Shown here piece by piece: positions 33,742 to 42,826 of a stretch of DNA of 64,000 bases. The notes below the pieces were generated by a model. That model saw only the letters and a program-made list of their open reading frames with translations. It was not told where the DNA came from and did not search any database. A program made the translations under genes and the position numbers. Position 1 is the first letter of the stretch, and the number at the start of each line of letters is the position of its first letter. Origin of the DNA: JAENVU01 sp038250905 (GTDB lineage: Bacteria; Actinomycetota; Acidimicrobiia; IMCC26256; JAENVU01); NCBI GenBank assembly GCA_038250905.1, contig JBBSBV010000019.1, forward strand, positions 23,244 to 87,243. The letters are read 5' to 3'.

Positions 33742-34977
33742 ATGCCTGCAGATCGTCCTACCCGGATCGGTCGGTACGACAACGCGTACCGGGTGGCCGA
33801 GTGGCATCGCGACCCGCCCCCGGGCACCAACTGCACGCCCCTGGTGCTCGACACCCAGGACCGCGCGGTTGCCCACGGATGGCTCTACGCCCGGGGCGGC
33901 GAGTCGACCGTCGCCGTCCTCATGCACCCGCGCGCCAACTTCTCGCACCACTACGCGACCCCGGCGTTGCTCGAGGCCGGGATCGCGGTGCTCAACGTCA
34001 CGAGCCGGTGGCTCAACAACGACGCGACACTCATCCACGAGCAGGTCCTGCTCGACACGGCCGCCGCGCTGGCAGTGGCCCGCGCGCGTTACGACCGCGT
34101 CGTACTCATCGGCAACAGCGGTGGTGCGTCGTTGTTCACGTTCTACCTGCACCAGGCCCATGCCCCGGCCGGCGGGCGCCTCACCCACACTGCGGCCGGT
34201 GATCGGTTCGACCTCAACGAGTACGACCTTCCGGGTGCCGACGCGATGGTGTACCTGGCCGGTCATGCGGGCGAAGGCCACTACCTCCTGCACGCAATCG
34301 ATCCCTCGGTCACCGACGAATCGGATCCGGTGGCGTGCGACCCGACCCTCGATCTCTACGACCCGCGCAACGGATTCGTCGAACCGCCCGGTGCACCGGA
34401 ATACGACCCCGAGTTCCTGGCCCGGTACCGCGCGGCGCAGCGGGCGCGTGTGGCCCGGATCGACGAGCGCGCACGAACGTTGGTCGCCGCGAAGCGGGCC
34501 GCTCGCGCCGCGTGGTCGGGGGGCGGCACCACCGCCGATCGCCGAGCCGCGATCGCCACCCATTTCCTCCACGTCTACCGGACCGACGCCGACCCGCGCG
34601 CGGTCGACCTCACCCTCGATCCGTCGGCGCGCGACTACGGATCACTCTGGGGCCGCCGGCCCGACTGGATCAACTACGGCGCGGTGGGATTCGGGCGGGT
34701 CGTGGCCCCCGAGGCCTGGCTCTCCACGTGGTCCGGGCTCTCCTCGCAGGCCGAGATCGCGGTCACGGGCAGCCGCATGACGCTCCCGGCCCTGCAGCTC
34801 GTCTATGCCGGCGACAACTGCATCTACCCCTCCGACGACGAACTCATCGCTTCGTCACTCGCGACGACGACCCTCGAACGCGTCACCGTCCCCGGGGACC
34901 ACTACGGATTCCCGGCGGAGATCGGACGTGATCCGGCGACCCGCGTGGTGGCCGACTGGATCACCGCGACATCGTGA
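33742..34977 (+). CDS. Alpha/beta-hydrolase fold protein
   Basis: 411 residues. The nucleophile elbow is GNSGGAS with Ser126. The oxyanion region is MHPRANFSHHY, and the C-terminal catalytic His is probably that in PGDHYGFP (near 389), with an Asp in YAGDNCIYPSDDE. The insertion of about 200 residues between the elbow and the end of the fold is large, so a lid or dimerisation region is likely. The substrate is unknown. It begins 21 bp from the divergent CoA-transferase gene and is followed 22 bp later by an LLM oxidoreductase, probably co-transcribed. Confidence 0.78.
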   Translation: MPADRPTRIGRYDNAYRVAEWHRDPPPGTNCTPLVLDTQDRAVAHGWLYARGGESTVAVLMHPRANFSHHYATPALLEAGIAVLNVTSRWLNNDATLIHEQVLLDTAAALAVARARYDRVVLIGNSGGASLFTFYLHQAHAPAGGRLTHTAAGDRFDLNEYDLPGADAMVYLAGHAGEGHYLLHAIDPSVTDESDPVACDPTLDLYDPRNGFVEPPGAPEYDPEFLARYRAAQRARVARIDERARTLVAAKRAARAAWSGGGTTADRRAAIATHFLHVYRTDADPRAVDLTLDPSARDYGSLWGRRPDWINYGAVGFGRVVAPEAWLSTWSGLSSQAEIAVTGSRMTLPALQLVYAGDNCIYPSDDELIASSLATTTLERVTVPGDHYGFPAEIGRDPATRVVADWITATS

Positions 34978-34999
34978 CGCGGGAGAGGACGACCACCCC

Positions 35000-35893
35000 A
35001 TGAAGGTACGAGTCGGATACGGATTCGGCACCCAGCGCGGCTTCACCGCGGCCCACTTCGGCGCCATGGTGGACACCCTGGACGCGCTGCAGTTCGACTC
35101 GCTGTGGCTCTCCGAACGGATCACCGCCGACGCGCCGGACCCGATCGTCGGGCTGGCCGTGGCGGCCGGTCGCTCCGCCCGGTTGAAGCTCGGCACCAGC
35201 GTGCAGGTGCTCCCGGGCCGCAACCCCGCGTTGCTCGCCAAGGAACTCGCGACGCTCGACGTGCTGAGCGACGGGCGCTTCCTGCCCGCATTCGGGTTGG
35301 GCATCGCCCACCCGGCCGAGCAGCAGGCGTTCGGGATCGACCGCTTGGCCCGGGCCGCGTACTTCGAGGAAGCCCTCCCGTTGCTCCGGCGGTTCTGGAC
35401 CGAGGACGCCGTCGACCATGACGGCGAGCGGTTCCACTACGAGGGGCTCAGGGTCCGCCCGCATCCCGTCCAACAACCGCCCGACATCTGGCTCGGCGGC
35501 CGCGCGCCGGTGGAGCTGCGCCGGGTCGGTCGCCTCGCCGACGGTTGGCTTGCGTCGTTCTCGATGCCAGCCGTTTGCGCGGCCGGGCGGACTGCGATCG
35601 AGGCGACGGCAGCCGAACACGGCCGGACGATCGATCCCGAACACTTCGGCGCGATGATCCTGTACTCGCCCGGTCCCCTCCCCGAATCGGTGCGGCAACT
35701 CATCGCCACCCGTTCACCCGAGGTGGACCCGACCGATCTCGTTCCCGGCAGCCTCGACGCACTCGAGCGTCGCATCGGCGAGTACGTCGCGGTCGGCTTC
35801 TCCAAGTTGGTGCTCGTGCCGTTGCACGAACCCTCCGACTGGCACGCCGAACTCGAGCCGATCGCCCGCCGCGTCCAGCCGCTCCAGACCTGA
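35000..35893 (+). CDS. LLM-class F420-dependent oxidoreductase
   Basis: 297 residues from ATG 35000. Luciferase-like features: FDSLWLSERITADAPDP, LKLGTSVQVLPGRNPALLAKELATLDVLSDGRFLPAFGLG and DIWLGGRAPVELRRVGRLADGW. This is the second of three F420-type enzymes in the window, and the three are clearly different from each other. It follows the alpha/beta hydrolase by 22 bp on the same strand. Substrate unknown. Confidence 0.85.
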   Translation: MKVRVGYGFGTQRGFTAAHFGAMVDTLDALQFDSLWLSERITADAPDPIVGLAVAAGRSARLKLGTSVQVLPGRNPALLAKELATLDVLSDGRFLPAFGLGIAHPAEQQAFGIDRLARAAYFEEALPLLRRFWTEDAVDHDGERFHYEGLRVRPHPVQQPPDIWLGGRAPVELRRVGRLADGWLASFSMPAVCAAGRTAIEATAAEHGRTIDPEHFGAMILYSPGPLPESVRQLIATRSPEVDPTDLVPGSLDALERRIGEYVAVGFSKLVLVPLHEPSDWHAELEPIARRVQPLQT

Positions 35894-35905
35894 CCGGCGC
35901 GGGGA

Positions 35906-36796
35906 TCAGGGCGCCGCGGGTGTGACCGGCGGGTGGCCCGGGGTCTCGTCTTCACCGGTGACGAACGGTGATTGGGCGAGCCGGATGACCCCCAGCAGCA
36001 TCACCACGACCGCGCCCACGACGACGGCGTACTGCAGGACACCGTGGGCCTTCAGATGCTCCTCGAAGATGTACACACCGAGGATCGACGACAGGATCGG
36101 GTTGGTCACCGCCAGCGCCGGGAGCGACGCCGCGAGGTGCCCGGCGTTGAAGGCGCTCTGGTTGAGGATCAGGCCGGCGATCGAGAACACCGCGAGTGCG
36201 TACACCGGCCACCGCATGAAGAGCCCCGCGAAGCTGTGGTGGGCCAGGATGTCGACCACCTGCTTGGTGAGGGCCGCGGTGCACGCGTAACACGCGCCGG
36301 TCGCGACCGCGAGGCCGAGCGCACGGTTGTGAGGTTGTGCTCCGCGCGTCACGATCACCGCGAATGTACTGATCGACACGCAGAACCCGAAGCCGACGAT
36401 CCATTCGAACCCGGTCGCGGTCCCCGACTTCCCGATGGGTTCACCCACGCCGAGGAAGACTGCGATCCCGGCCGCAACCGCGGCCGCGGCGAGCCACTCC
36501 GAACGTCCGGGCCGGGTCGTTCGACCGATCGCCGAGAGCGGCAGGGCGAAGAGCAGGCCGCTCACGAGCAGCGTCTGCACCATCACGATCGAACCGACCG
36601 ACAGCGCAGCGGCCTCGAGGAAATACGCGCCGATGTCGAGCGCGATGCCGAAGAGCCACATCGGATGGCGGGTCAACTCGATGATCAGGCTCGGGCGCAG
36701 CGCCATGTGGTCGGGCGCATTGGCCGCGACCTTGTGCTGGAACACCGACGCGACGGCATAACACAGGCCCGCGCTCAGCGCGAAGATGAACGCCAC
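35906..36796 (-). CDS. EamA/DMT-superfamily transporter
   Basis: 296 residues with nine or ten predicted membrane helices in two similar halves, as in the drug/metabolite transporter superfamily. Examples are the first helix FIFALSAGLCYAVASVFQHKVA and the C-terminal half LPALAVTNPILSSILGVYIFEEHL, the typical EamA helix turn. Direction and substrate are unknown. It begins 3 bp after the polysaccharide deacetylase gene on the same strand and is the last gene of the envelope/lipid cluster, so export of a product of that cluster is plausible. Confidence 0.78.
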   Translation of the reverse strand: MAFIFALSAGLCYAVASVFQHKVAANAPDHMALRPSLIIELTRHPMWLFGIALDIGAYFLEAAALSVGSIVMVQTLLVSGLLFALPLSAIGRTTRPGRSEWLAAAAVAAGIAVFLGVGEPIGKSGTATGFEWIVGFGFCVSISTFAVIVTRGAQPHNRALGLAVATGACYACTAALTKQVVDILAHHSFAGLFMRWPVYALAVFSIAGLILNQSAFNAGHLAASLPALAVTNPILSSILGVYIFEEHLKAHGVLQYAVVVGAVVVMLLGVIRLAQSPFVTGEDETPGHPPVTPAAP

Positions 36797-36799
36797 GGG

Positions 36800-37555
36800 C
36801 TACGCAGCGCTGCGTTCGGGAATCACGATCCCGTGCTCTCCGACCGGGCCGACCTGGAGCGTTCGCGACCGCCAAACGCCGTCCAGTCGGGGCAACGCTC
36901 CCAGTGCGGAGTGCCAACAGTCGGGGGCCGACGTGCAGTCGGAATCGTGCAGGAGCACCGTGCCGCCGTCGTCGTACCCCTGGAGCACGTCGGCGACGAC
37001 CGAGTCGGCCGTCGCCTCCGCCCGCCAGTCCCGGCCCCACGCGGTCCACAACACGGGCCGGAGCCCGGCTCGGCGCGCGCCCCGTACCCCACCGAGGGAC
37101 AGCGTCCCGTAGGGCGGGCGGAACCATTCGGGCACGACACCGGTGGCATCGGCCACTGCATCCCGGGCTCGGGCGATGTCGTCGGCCACGGTACGGGGCG
37201 CGAGCCGCAGCTGCGAGCGGTGGGTGTCGCCGTGGACGCCGATCTCGTGACCGGCCGCCGCCACCTCGGCCGCCAGACCCGGCGCGCGCCGCGCCATCTC
37301 ACCGAGCATGAAGAACGTGGCGTGCAGGCCGAGCCCGTCGAGCACCTCGAGGAACTCCGGGGTGGAACCGGGATCGGGACCGTCGTCGAAGGTGAGCGCG
37401 ACGTGACCGGGACGACCCACTCCCGCGAGGCCGGGCGAGATCCGCCGACCCACCGCCGAGAGCGCGATCAGCGACGGCGCCGAATGGGCGGCGACGCCCA
37501 CTGCGGCGGTCGCCCCGATGGCCGCGCCCGCGACGAGTGCGACGTGGGTGTTCAT
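36800..37555 (-). CDS. Polysaccharide deacetylase (NodB domain)
   Basis: 251 residues from the ATG at 37555. Catalytic motifs are intact: TFDDGP with Asp57/Asp58 (base and metal), HGDTH with His108 and His112 (metal), RPPYG, and LLHD near the C-terminus. An N-terminal hydrophobic stretch (4-32) may act as signal or anchor. Such enzymes remove acetyl groups from chitin, peptidoglycan or glycolipid amino sugars. The gene overlaps by 4 bp the end of the glycosyltransferase gene, whose product ends in a degenerate copy of the same domain. Confidence 0.88.
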   Translation of the reverse strand: MNTHVALVAGAAIGATAAVGVAAHSAPSLIALSAVGRRISPGLAGVGRPGHVALTFDDGPDPGSTPEFLEVLDGLGLHATFFMLGEMARRAPGLAAEVAAAGHEIGVHGDTHRSQLRLAPRTVADDIARARDAVADATGVVPEWFRPPYGTLSLGGVRGARRAGLRPVLWTAWGRDWRAEATADSVVADVLQGYDDGGTVLLHDSDCTSAPDCWHSALGALPRLDGVWRSRTLQVGPVGEHGIVIPERSAA

Positions 37556-39327
37556 CGCAGCGCCGACAGCGGCGAGGAGTGGAAGTTCTCCACCGCGATC
37601 TGGTGCTCGAGGTTGAGCAACGCGAGGCGGGTGTCGTTGGCCGTGCTGCCGCGCCCGTCGAGCACGTAGACCGCCCGGTCCCTCAGGTCCCGCGGCAGGT
37701 CGGTGGGACGGATGAGGTAATCGGGCCGCACCAGGCGCTGGCCGCGCCGGTGGGCGAAGATCTGGTCGAACGCGTCGAATCTCCGACCGGGCACGAACTC
37801 GCTGATCTTCGCGCCGGACACGGTCTGGGTGATGGCGTCGGTCGAGGCGACGACATCGGTCTCGGCGCGGAGCAGCCGGAACGGCCGCCCCTGGCCCCAT
37901 CCACCGTTGCCGACGTCGATGTTGCGGTCGACGAGCGACTGCAGCGCGGCGCCGCTCGTGGAGTGCACCATCTCGCCGTCGATGATCGCGGTGGCGTGCA
38001 TGCGGTCGAGCATGGACTGGATCGCAGGTTGCTCGACTTCGTCCTTCGTGAGCCGGACCCCGAGGAATACCCGGTTGTGCGCCGAGCGCGGCGCTTCCGC
38101 CACCCCCACACCGAACGCGCCGATGCCCTGCGCGCCCAACGTGAGCAACCCGTACATCGCCAACATCGAGAAGGTGAGCACGCGCATGCGATGGGGGAAC
38201 TTCGGCATCTGGACCGGCTGGTCGACCCCGTCACGCCCGCGCCGGGTCGCCTCGGAGAGCACGTCGACCGTGGCGTCACCGGCGAAGAGGTCGTGGGCGC
38301 GTGCGATCTGTTCCTGCCGCTCGCGACTCGGTCGGCTGAGGACCGTGAGCGCGTCCCGGAGTTCGTCGATGTCGCGGGCGTACCGCGTGACGCCGAGTTC
38401 GGACATGCCCTCGGCGTTGTCCCGCCCGTGCCCCGCGATGGGGAGGAACGTGACGACGGGCAGACCCACCGCGAACGCCTCGTTGGCGGTGAGGCCGCCG
38501 GCGTTCTCGACCATCACGTCGCTCGCCGCCATGAGGCCCGGCATGTCGTTCGTCCATCCGAGGATCGAGCCGCGCCCGCGGGACTCGAGTTCCGCCTTCA
38601 GCTTCTCGTCCCTCGCGCACACCACGATCGGATGGAAGTCGCCGGCCACGCAGATCGCGTCGTAGGTGCCGATGATGTCGCCGACGCCCCACGAACCCGC
38701 GACGACGAGCACCGCGCGCTGGTCCTCGGTGAGGCCGAGAGCCGCCCGGGTGGCGGCGCGATCCGACTGCGGGATCTCCCGGAACCGCTCCGCGACGAGC
38801 GGACCGGGTGCGCGGGCATCCTCACCCCCGCGTTCACGAGCGGTGGCGGCCGCGAACTCGCTGGTCGCGAGGTGGACGTCGACATGGGGGTGCACCCAGA
38901 GGGGGTGGACCGCGAAGTCGGTGAGGTAGGTCATCACCGGGATCTTCAGCCAGCGCTTCTTGCGCATGTTGCCGAGGACGAGTGACGACAGTGGATACGT
39001 GGAGACGACGACGTCGGCATCCATCTCGGTGATGGCCCGCCGGATGCGTTTGCCGGCGACGAACGTGTCGAGCCGGACGATGAAACTCCAGGTGGACGGC
39101 ATCTTGTACCAGAACCGGTAGGTGAGTTCGTAGCTCCAGGGCGCGACCCGCAGCTGGACCAGATAGCTCCACTTGATGAACCACCCGATGCCGAACGGGC
39201 AGCAGTGGAGGAAGTCGATGACGCGTACCGTGTGCCCCTGCGCCTCGAGCCGCTTCCGCAGCTCGTGCGCGGCCCCGTCGTGGCCCGCGCCCATGGACGC
39301 CGAAATGATCAGAATCCGCCGAGGCAT
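37552..39327 (-). CDS. MGDG-synthase-like glycosyltransferase fused to a degenerate NodB domain
   Basis: 591 residues from the ATG at 39327; an upstream in-frame ATG at 39357 adds ten residues. Residues 1 to about 370 are a GT-B glycosyltransferase of the monogalactosyldiacylglycerol synthase type: ISASMGAGHDGAAHEL at the start, YLTDFAVHPLWVHPHVD, and the donor-site block ENAGGLTANEAFAVGLPVV. A membrane helix follows (about 381-410). Residues 415-591 resemble the neighbouring deacetylase, but the catalytic positions are gone: TFDDGP is replaced by FLGVRLTKD, and the HGDTH site becomes GNGGWGQ. It may be a scaffold or substrate-binding domain. The ATGA overlap with the intact deacetylase suggests the two proteins work as a pair. 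Confidence 0.8.
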   Translation of the reverse strand: MPRRILIISASMGAGHDGAAHELRKRLEAQGHTVRVIDFLHCCPFGIGWFIKWSYLVQLRVAPWSYELTYRFWYKMPSTWSFIVRLDTFVAGKRIRRAITEMDADVVVSTYPLSSLVLGNMRKKRWLKIPVMTYLTDFAVHPLWVHPHVDVHLATSEFAAATARERGGEDARAPGPLVAERFREIPQSDRAATRAALGLTEDQRAVLVVAGSWGVGDIIGTYDAICVAGDFHPIVVCARDEKLKAELESRGRGSILGWTNDMPGLMAASDVMVENAGGLTANEAFAVGLPVVTFLPIAGHGRDNAEGMSELGVTRYARDIDELRDALTVLSRPSRERQEQIARAHDLFAGDATVDVLSEATRRGRDGVDQPVQMPKFPHRMRVLTFSMLAMYGLLTLGAQGIGAFGVGVAEAPRSAHNRVFLGVRLTKDEVEQPAIQSMLDRMHATAIIDGEMVHSTSGAALQSLVDRNIDVGNGGWGQGRPFRLLRAETDVVASTDAITQTVSGAKISEFVPGRRFDAFDQIFAHRRGQRLVRPDYLIRPTDLPRDLRDRAVYVLDGRGSTANDTRLALLNLEHQIAVENFHSSPLSALR

Positions 39328-39414
39328 GCGGGATCGAGCGTACTGCCGGGTGGCCACGGGCGCCGGGTATTCAGGGTCAGGAGTACGCCCGTAGGGGAAG
39401 TGTTGACCGTCCGG

Positions 39415-40431
39415 CTACCAACCGAGGGCGGCGCCGGCGATCATCCCGAGGATCAACAGCCCGCCGGCCCTCCGGGTCAACAGGAACGAATGGGGCGCGA
39501 ACCAGAGCGGCCAGACCGGGTTCGGCATCGGTGACTCGGCCGGCTTCGGCTCGCCGTACACCTTCCACACCCGACCGAGCAGGGGGATCGAGGCGAACAC
39601 CAGCAGCGTGGCGACCGGCAGGATCCGCGCGATCACCAGGCCGGCGACCAACGCGTAGAACGCGACGAACATCCCTCTTGTCACCTGCCGGGCCGGGCCG
39701 TCACCGAGAATGACGGGCAACGTGTGGGTCCCTGCCGGACCGTCCCACGGTGCCTTGTCGATGTGCTTGCCCATGAGGACCGTCGTGCAGAGCACCGCGT
39801 ACGGGAGCGACGCGAGGAGCACCGCGCCCGGGATGGTCCCGGTGGCCGCGTAGTACACGCCGCCGACCATGAGCGGTCCCCACACCGCGACGACCGTCGG
39901 CTCGCCGAGGCCGTGCTTCTTCAAGCGGATCGGCGGCGCGGTGTACGCGGCCGAGAGGAGGAACCCGCCGAGCGCGAACCCGATGATCGCGGGACCGCGT
40001 TCGGCGGTCAGGTAGATCATGATCGCGAGGCACATCACGTTGACGACGAGTGCGTAGACCGCGAGGCGGCCGCGGCTGACCACACCCGAGATCACCGGGT
40101 GCGGCGAGTACAGGTTGCGGGGATAGTCCACGGTGTCGGTCCCGACCTCGAGGTCGAAGAGGTCGTTCATGATGTTGTTCGCCATGTGGGCGAGCACGAT
40201 GCCGACCGCCGCGAACGCGAAGAGGGTCCAGTCGACGTTCGCGTCGCGGAAGACCGCGAGCAGACCACCGAGGCCCGCGGCGACGAGGGTCATCGGCAGG
40301 ACGCCGGCTCGGGTCAGCCACAACCACTTCGAGACGGGGTCGAGGGTGCCCTTCGGCGGGTTGGTGGTGGCCAGTACGTACAGCCACTTCTTCGGCAGGC
40401 TCTGCTGCCGGCCAATCACGGCGTCAGTCAT
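39415..40431 (-). CDS. UbiA-family prenyltransferase (second copy in window)
   Basis: 338 residues with eight or nine helices. The first Asp-rich motif is MANNIMNDLFDLEVGTD and the second is GKHIDKAPWDGPAG, less canonical than usual because Asp residues are more widely spaced. Helical blocks such as SAAYTAPPIRLKKHGLGEPTVV match UbiA enzymes. It is clearly different from the split-barrel fusion at 20153-21469. It lies upstream of the glycosyltransferase gene (87-bp gap), so it may make a prenylated lipid used by that cluster. Confidence 0.8.
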   Translation of the reverse strand: MTDAVIGRQQSLPKKWLYVLATTNPPKGTLDPVSKWLWLTRAGVLPMTLVAAGLGGLLAVFRDANVDWTLFAFAAVGIVLAHMANNIMNDLFDLEVGTDTVDYPRNLYSPHPVISGVVSRGRLAVYALVVNVMCLAIMIYLTAERGPAIIGFALGGFLLSAAYTAPPIRLKKHGLGEPTVVAVWGPLMVGGVYYAATGTIPGAVLLASLPYAVLCTTVLMGKHIDKAPWDGPAGTHTLPVILGDGPARQVTRGMFVAFYALVAGLVIARILPVATLLVFASIPLLGRVWKVYGEPKPAESPMPNPVWPLWFAPHSFLLTRRAGGLLILGMIAGAALGW

Positions 40432-40478
40432 GGTCGGAGGCTATCCGTCACCCCGCCGACCGACCCACTTCCGACCAC

Positions 40479-41036
40479 TCACCCGCCGTAGTTCATGCGG
40501 GTGTCCTCCATCCTCAAGACGGGGGTGTCCTCGTCCCGGAGGAAGCCGGAGTCGACCACCTCGCCGGCGAAGAAGGTGTGGTTGCCCACCTCCATCCGAT
40601 CACGGACCGCACAGTCGAGGAAGGCGACCGACTGGGTGAGGATCGGTGCCCCCGTCGTGCCCTCGTGGAACGCGAAGCCGTTGAGGGTGCACGCCGCCAG
40701 GTCCACCTCGACCGGCTTGGTGAACTTCCGCACGATCGCCCGGTCCTCGCGGTCGATCAGGCACACGCTGAAGACCCCGCCGGCCTCGATCAACTCGTGG
40801 GTGAGGGCACCGCGTTCGATCCCCACGCCCAACCACTTCGGGTCGAAGCTCATCTGGGTGACCCAGTTGGTGGTCATCCCGTTTCGGCGCTCGGCGCCGT
40901 CGGTGCTCCCCACCACGTACAGGCCGTACGGCAACTTCCACAGGACGCGCCGACGGAGCTTGTCGTACTCGATCTGCTGCTCGTCGGTCTGCACCGAATC
41001 CGGATAGGGCCCGACCGGTCCGTCGCTCGTCGCCAT
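40479..41036 (-). CDS. Flavin reductase-like (FMN-binding split barrel) protein
   Basis: 185 residues from the ATG at 41036. The split-barrel flavin reductase pattern is seen in LWKLPYGLYVVGSTDGAERRNGMTTNWVTQMSFDPKWLGVGIE and FSVCLIDREDRAIVRKFTKP. It probably binds FMN and supplies reduced flavin to another enzyme. It diverges from the Rieske-glutamate synthase fusion across 130 bp and may provide electrons or a flavin cofactor to it. That link is inferred from position only. Confidence 0.8.
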   Translation of the reverse strand: MATSDGPVGPYPDSVQTDEQQIEYDKLRRRVLWKLPYGLYVVGSTDGAERRNGMTTNWVTQMSFDPKWLGVGIERGALTHELIEAGGVFSVCLIDREDRAIVRKFTKPVEVDLAACTLNGFAFHEGTTGAPILTQSVAFLDCAVRDRMEVGNHTFFAGEVVDSGFLRDEDTPVLRMEDTRMNYGG

Positions 41037-41166
41037 GCGGCCGAGGGTAGGCGGGTCGGGGCTCGGCCGCCCGCGCCGTGCCGGGCGGAGCACGGGAACA
41101 GGTGCAACGATCACGGCCGATCGGAGACAACAGGCCGCCCGCCCGATCCCCGCCGAGGAGCAACTC

Positions 41167-42777
41167 ATGGAAATGGTCAAGATCGCGACGTGGAGTGAGA
41201 TCCCCGACCGCGAGCCCGTCGGCGTGATGGTCGAGGGCATCGATCTCGTCATCGTCCGTCAGGGTGACGAGCACTCGGTGCTCTACGGGCGCTGCCTCCA
41301 CCGCGGCGCGCGCCTCGCCGACGGCCACGTGCAGGGCGAGGACCTCATCTGCGGCGTGCACGGCTGGGACTACCGCATCGGCTCGGGCGTGAGCGCGTAC
41401 AACAACGCCGAGGCGCTGGAGAAGTTCACCAGCCTCGTCGAGGACGACGACCTGCTCGTCGACCGGACCGAGATCCTCCGCTTCTCGATGCGGCACCCGC
41501 AGCCCTACACGCCGGACGTGTACCAGGGCTACTACCAGGACCCCCACATGGTCCCCGAGGAACCCTTCGTCGCGTACATCCACGAACTCGCCGCCAACGG
41601 CCTCACCAAGACCGGCCACCACGGTCCGCTCGGCGCGATGGGCGTGCCACGCGACGACCTCCCGAAGTGGGATCACATCCAGTTCGTCACCGCGCAGCTG
41701 GCTCGCCTGCCGAAGCTCGACGAGGAACCGGTCGGGACCGACGTGTGCATCGGACCGAACGCCGACAAGCCGCTGTGGCTCGACATCCCCCTCTTCGTCT
41801 CCGACATGAGCTTCGGCGCGCTCTCCCAGGAGGCCAAGACCGCGCTGGCGCGTGGCGCCGAACTCGCCGGGACCGGGATCTGCTCCGGTGAGGGCGGCAT
41901 GCTCCCCGAAGAGCAGGCCGAGAACAGCCGATACTTCTACGAACTCGCCTCGGCCCGGTTCGGGTGGAACTTCGACGTCCTGAAGAAGGTGCAGGCGTTC
42001 CACTTCAAGGGCGGGCAGGGCGCGAAGACCGGGACCGGTGGCCACCTGCCCGGCGACAAGGTCGTCGGCAAGATCGCAGCGGTGCGGAACCTGCCCGAGG
42101 GCACCGCGGCGATCTCGCCCGCGCGCTTCCCGGACTGGACGTCGATCGACGACTTCCGGCACTTCGCCGATCGGGTGCGCGAGGAATCGGGCGGTATCCC
42201 CATCGGGTTCAAACTGTCGGCCCAGCACATCGAGGAGGATCTCGACGCCGCGCTCGCGGTCGGCGTCGACTACGTGATCCTCGACGGGCGCGGTGGCGGC
42301 ACGGGCGCGGCACCACTGCTGTTCCGGGACAACATCAGTGTGCCGACGATCCCCGCGCTCGCACGCGCTCGGCGTCATCTCGACCGGCGCAACCGGCGCG
42401 ACATCACGCTCGTGGCCACCGGCGGGCTGCGCCACGCCCCCGATTTCGCCAAGGCGTTGGCCCTCGGCGCCGACGCGGTCGCGGTGGCGAACTCCGCCAT
42501 CCAGGCCATCGGCTGTCTCGGGATGCGCGCCTGTGACACCAACAACTGTCCCGTCGGCATCGCCACCCAGCAGCCGCACCTGCGTGCACGGTTGCCGGTG
42601 GACGAGGCATCCGAACGCCTGAACCGCTTTCTGCGGGCGACGGTGGAGATGATGCAGATCCTCGCCCGGGCGTGCGGCCACGGCCACGTCCGCGAGTTCT
42701 CGGCCGACGACCTCACCACCTTCGACCGTGAGATGGCTCATCTCACCGGCATCGCGTACGGCGGGGTCTCGATCTGA
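41167..42777 (+). CDS. Rieske domain fused to glutamate synthase-type FMN/Fe-S domain
   Basis: 536 residues from ATG 41167. Residues 1-100 are a Rieske [2Fe-2S] domain with ligands C43/H45 and C62/H65 (RCLHRGARL and CGVHGWDY). From about 150 the chain is the alpha-beta barrel of the large-subunit glutamate synthase family: FVSDMSFGALSQEAK, FHFKGGQGAKTGTGGHLPGDKV, LDGRGGGTGAAP, ATGGLRHAPDFAKALALGADAVAVAN. It also has the 3Fe-4S ligands C450, C456 and C461 (C-x5-C-x4-C). There is no glutaminase domain, so ammonia from glutamine is not expected. The barrel could use FMN with electrons from the Rieske centre. The next gene, 49 bp on, is another Rieske fusion. Confidence 0.88.
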   Translation: MEMVKIATWSEIPDREPVGVMVEGIDLVIVRQGDEHSVLYGRCLHRGARLADGHVQGEDLICGVHGWDYRIGSGVSAYNNAEALEKFTSLVEDDDLLVDRTEILRFSMRHPQPYTPDVYQGYYQDPHMVPEEPFVAYIHELAANGLTKTGHHGPLGAMGVPRDDLPKWDHIQFVTAQLARLPKLDEEPVGTDVCIGPNADKPLWLDIPLFVSDMSFGALSQEAKTALARGAELAGTGICSGEGGMLPEEQAENSRYFYELASARFGWNFDVLKKVQAFHFKGGQGAKTGTGGHLPGDKVVGKIAAVRNLPEGTAAISPARFPDWTSIDDFRHFADRVREESGGIPIGFKLSAQHIEEDLDAALAVGVDYVILDGRGGGTGAAPLLFRDNISVPTIPALARARRHLDRRNRRDITLVATGGLRHAPDFAKALALGADAVAVANSAIQAIGCLGMRACDTNNCPVGIATQQPHLRARLPVDEASERLNRFLRATVEMMQILARACGHGHVREFSADDLTTFDREMAHLTGIAYGGVSI

Positions 42778-42782
42778 TGGTC

Positions 42783-42818
42783 GCTCGCCTCTGCTCGTTC
42801 CTCGCTCCGGCTCGGGGG
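42783..42818. repeat. GCTCG-rich short repeat between the two Rieske fusions
   Basis: The 49-bp spacer between the two fusion genes contains GCTCG-type blocks, with the core CTCGCTCCG (42801-42809) followed by GCTCGG. Nearly the same series (CTCGCTCCG CTCGG) occurs at 21568-21580 in another intergenic gap. It may be a small dispersed repeat that also separates the message of the two genes. Confidence 0.3.
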
Positions 42819-42826
42819 TAACCGAC

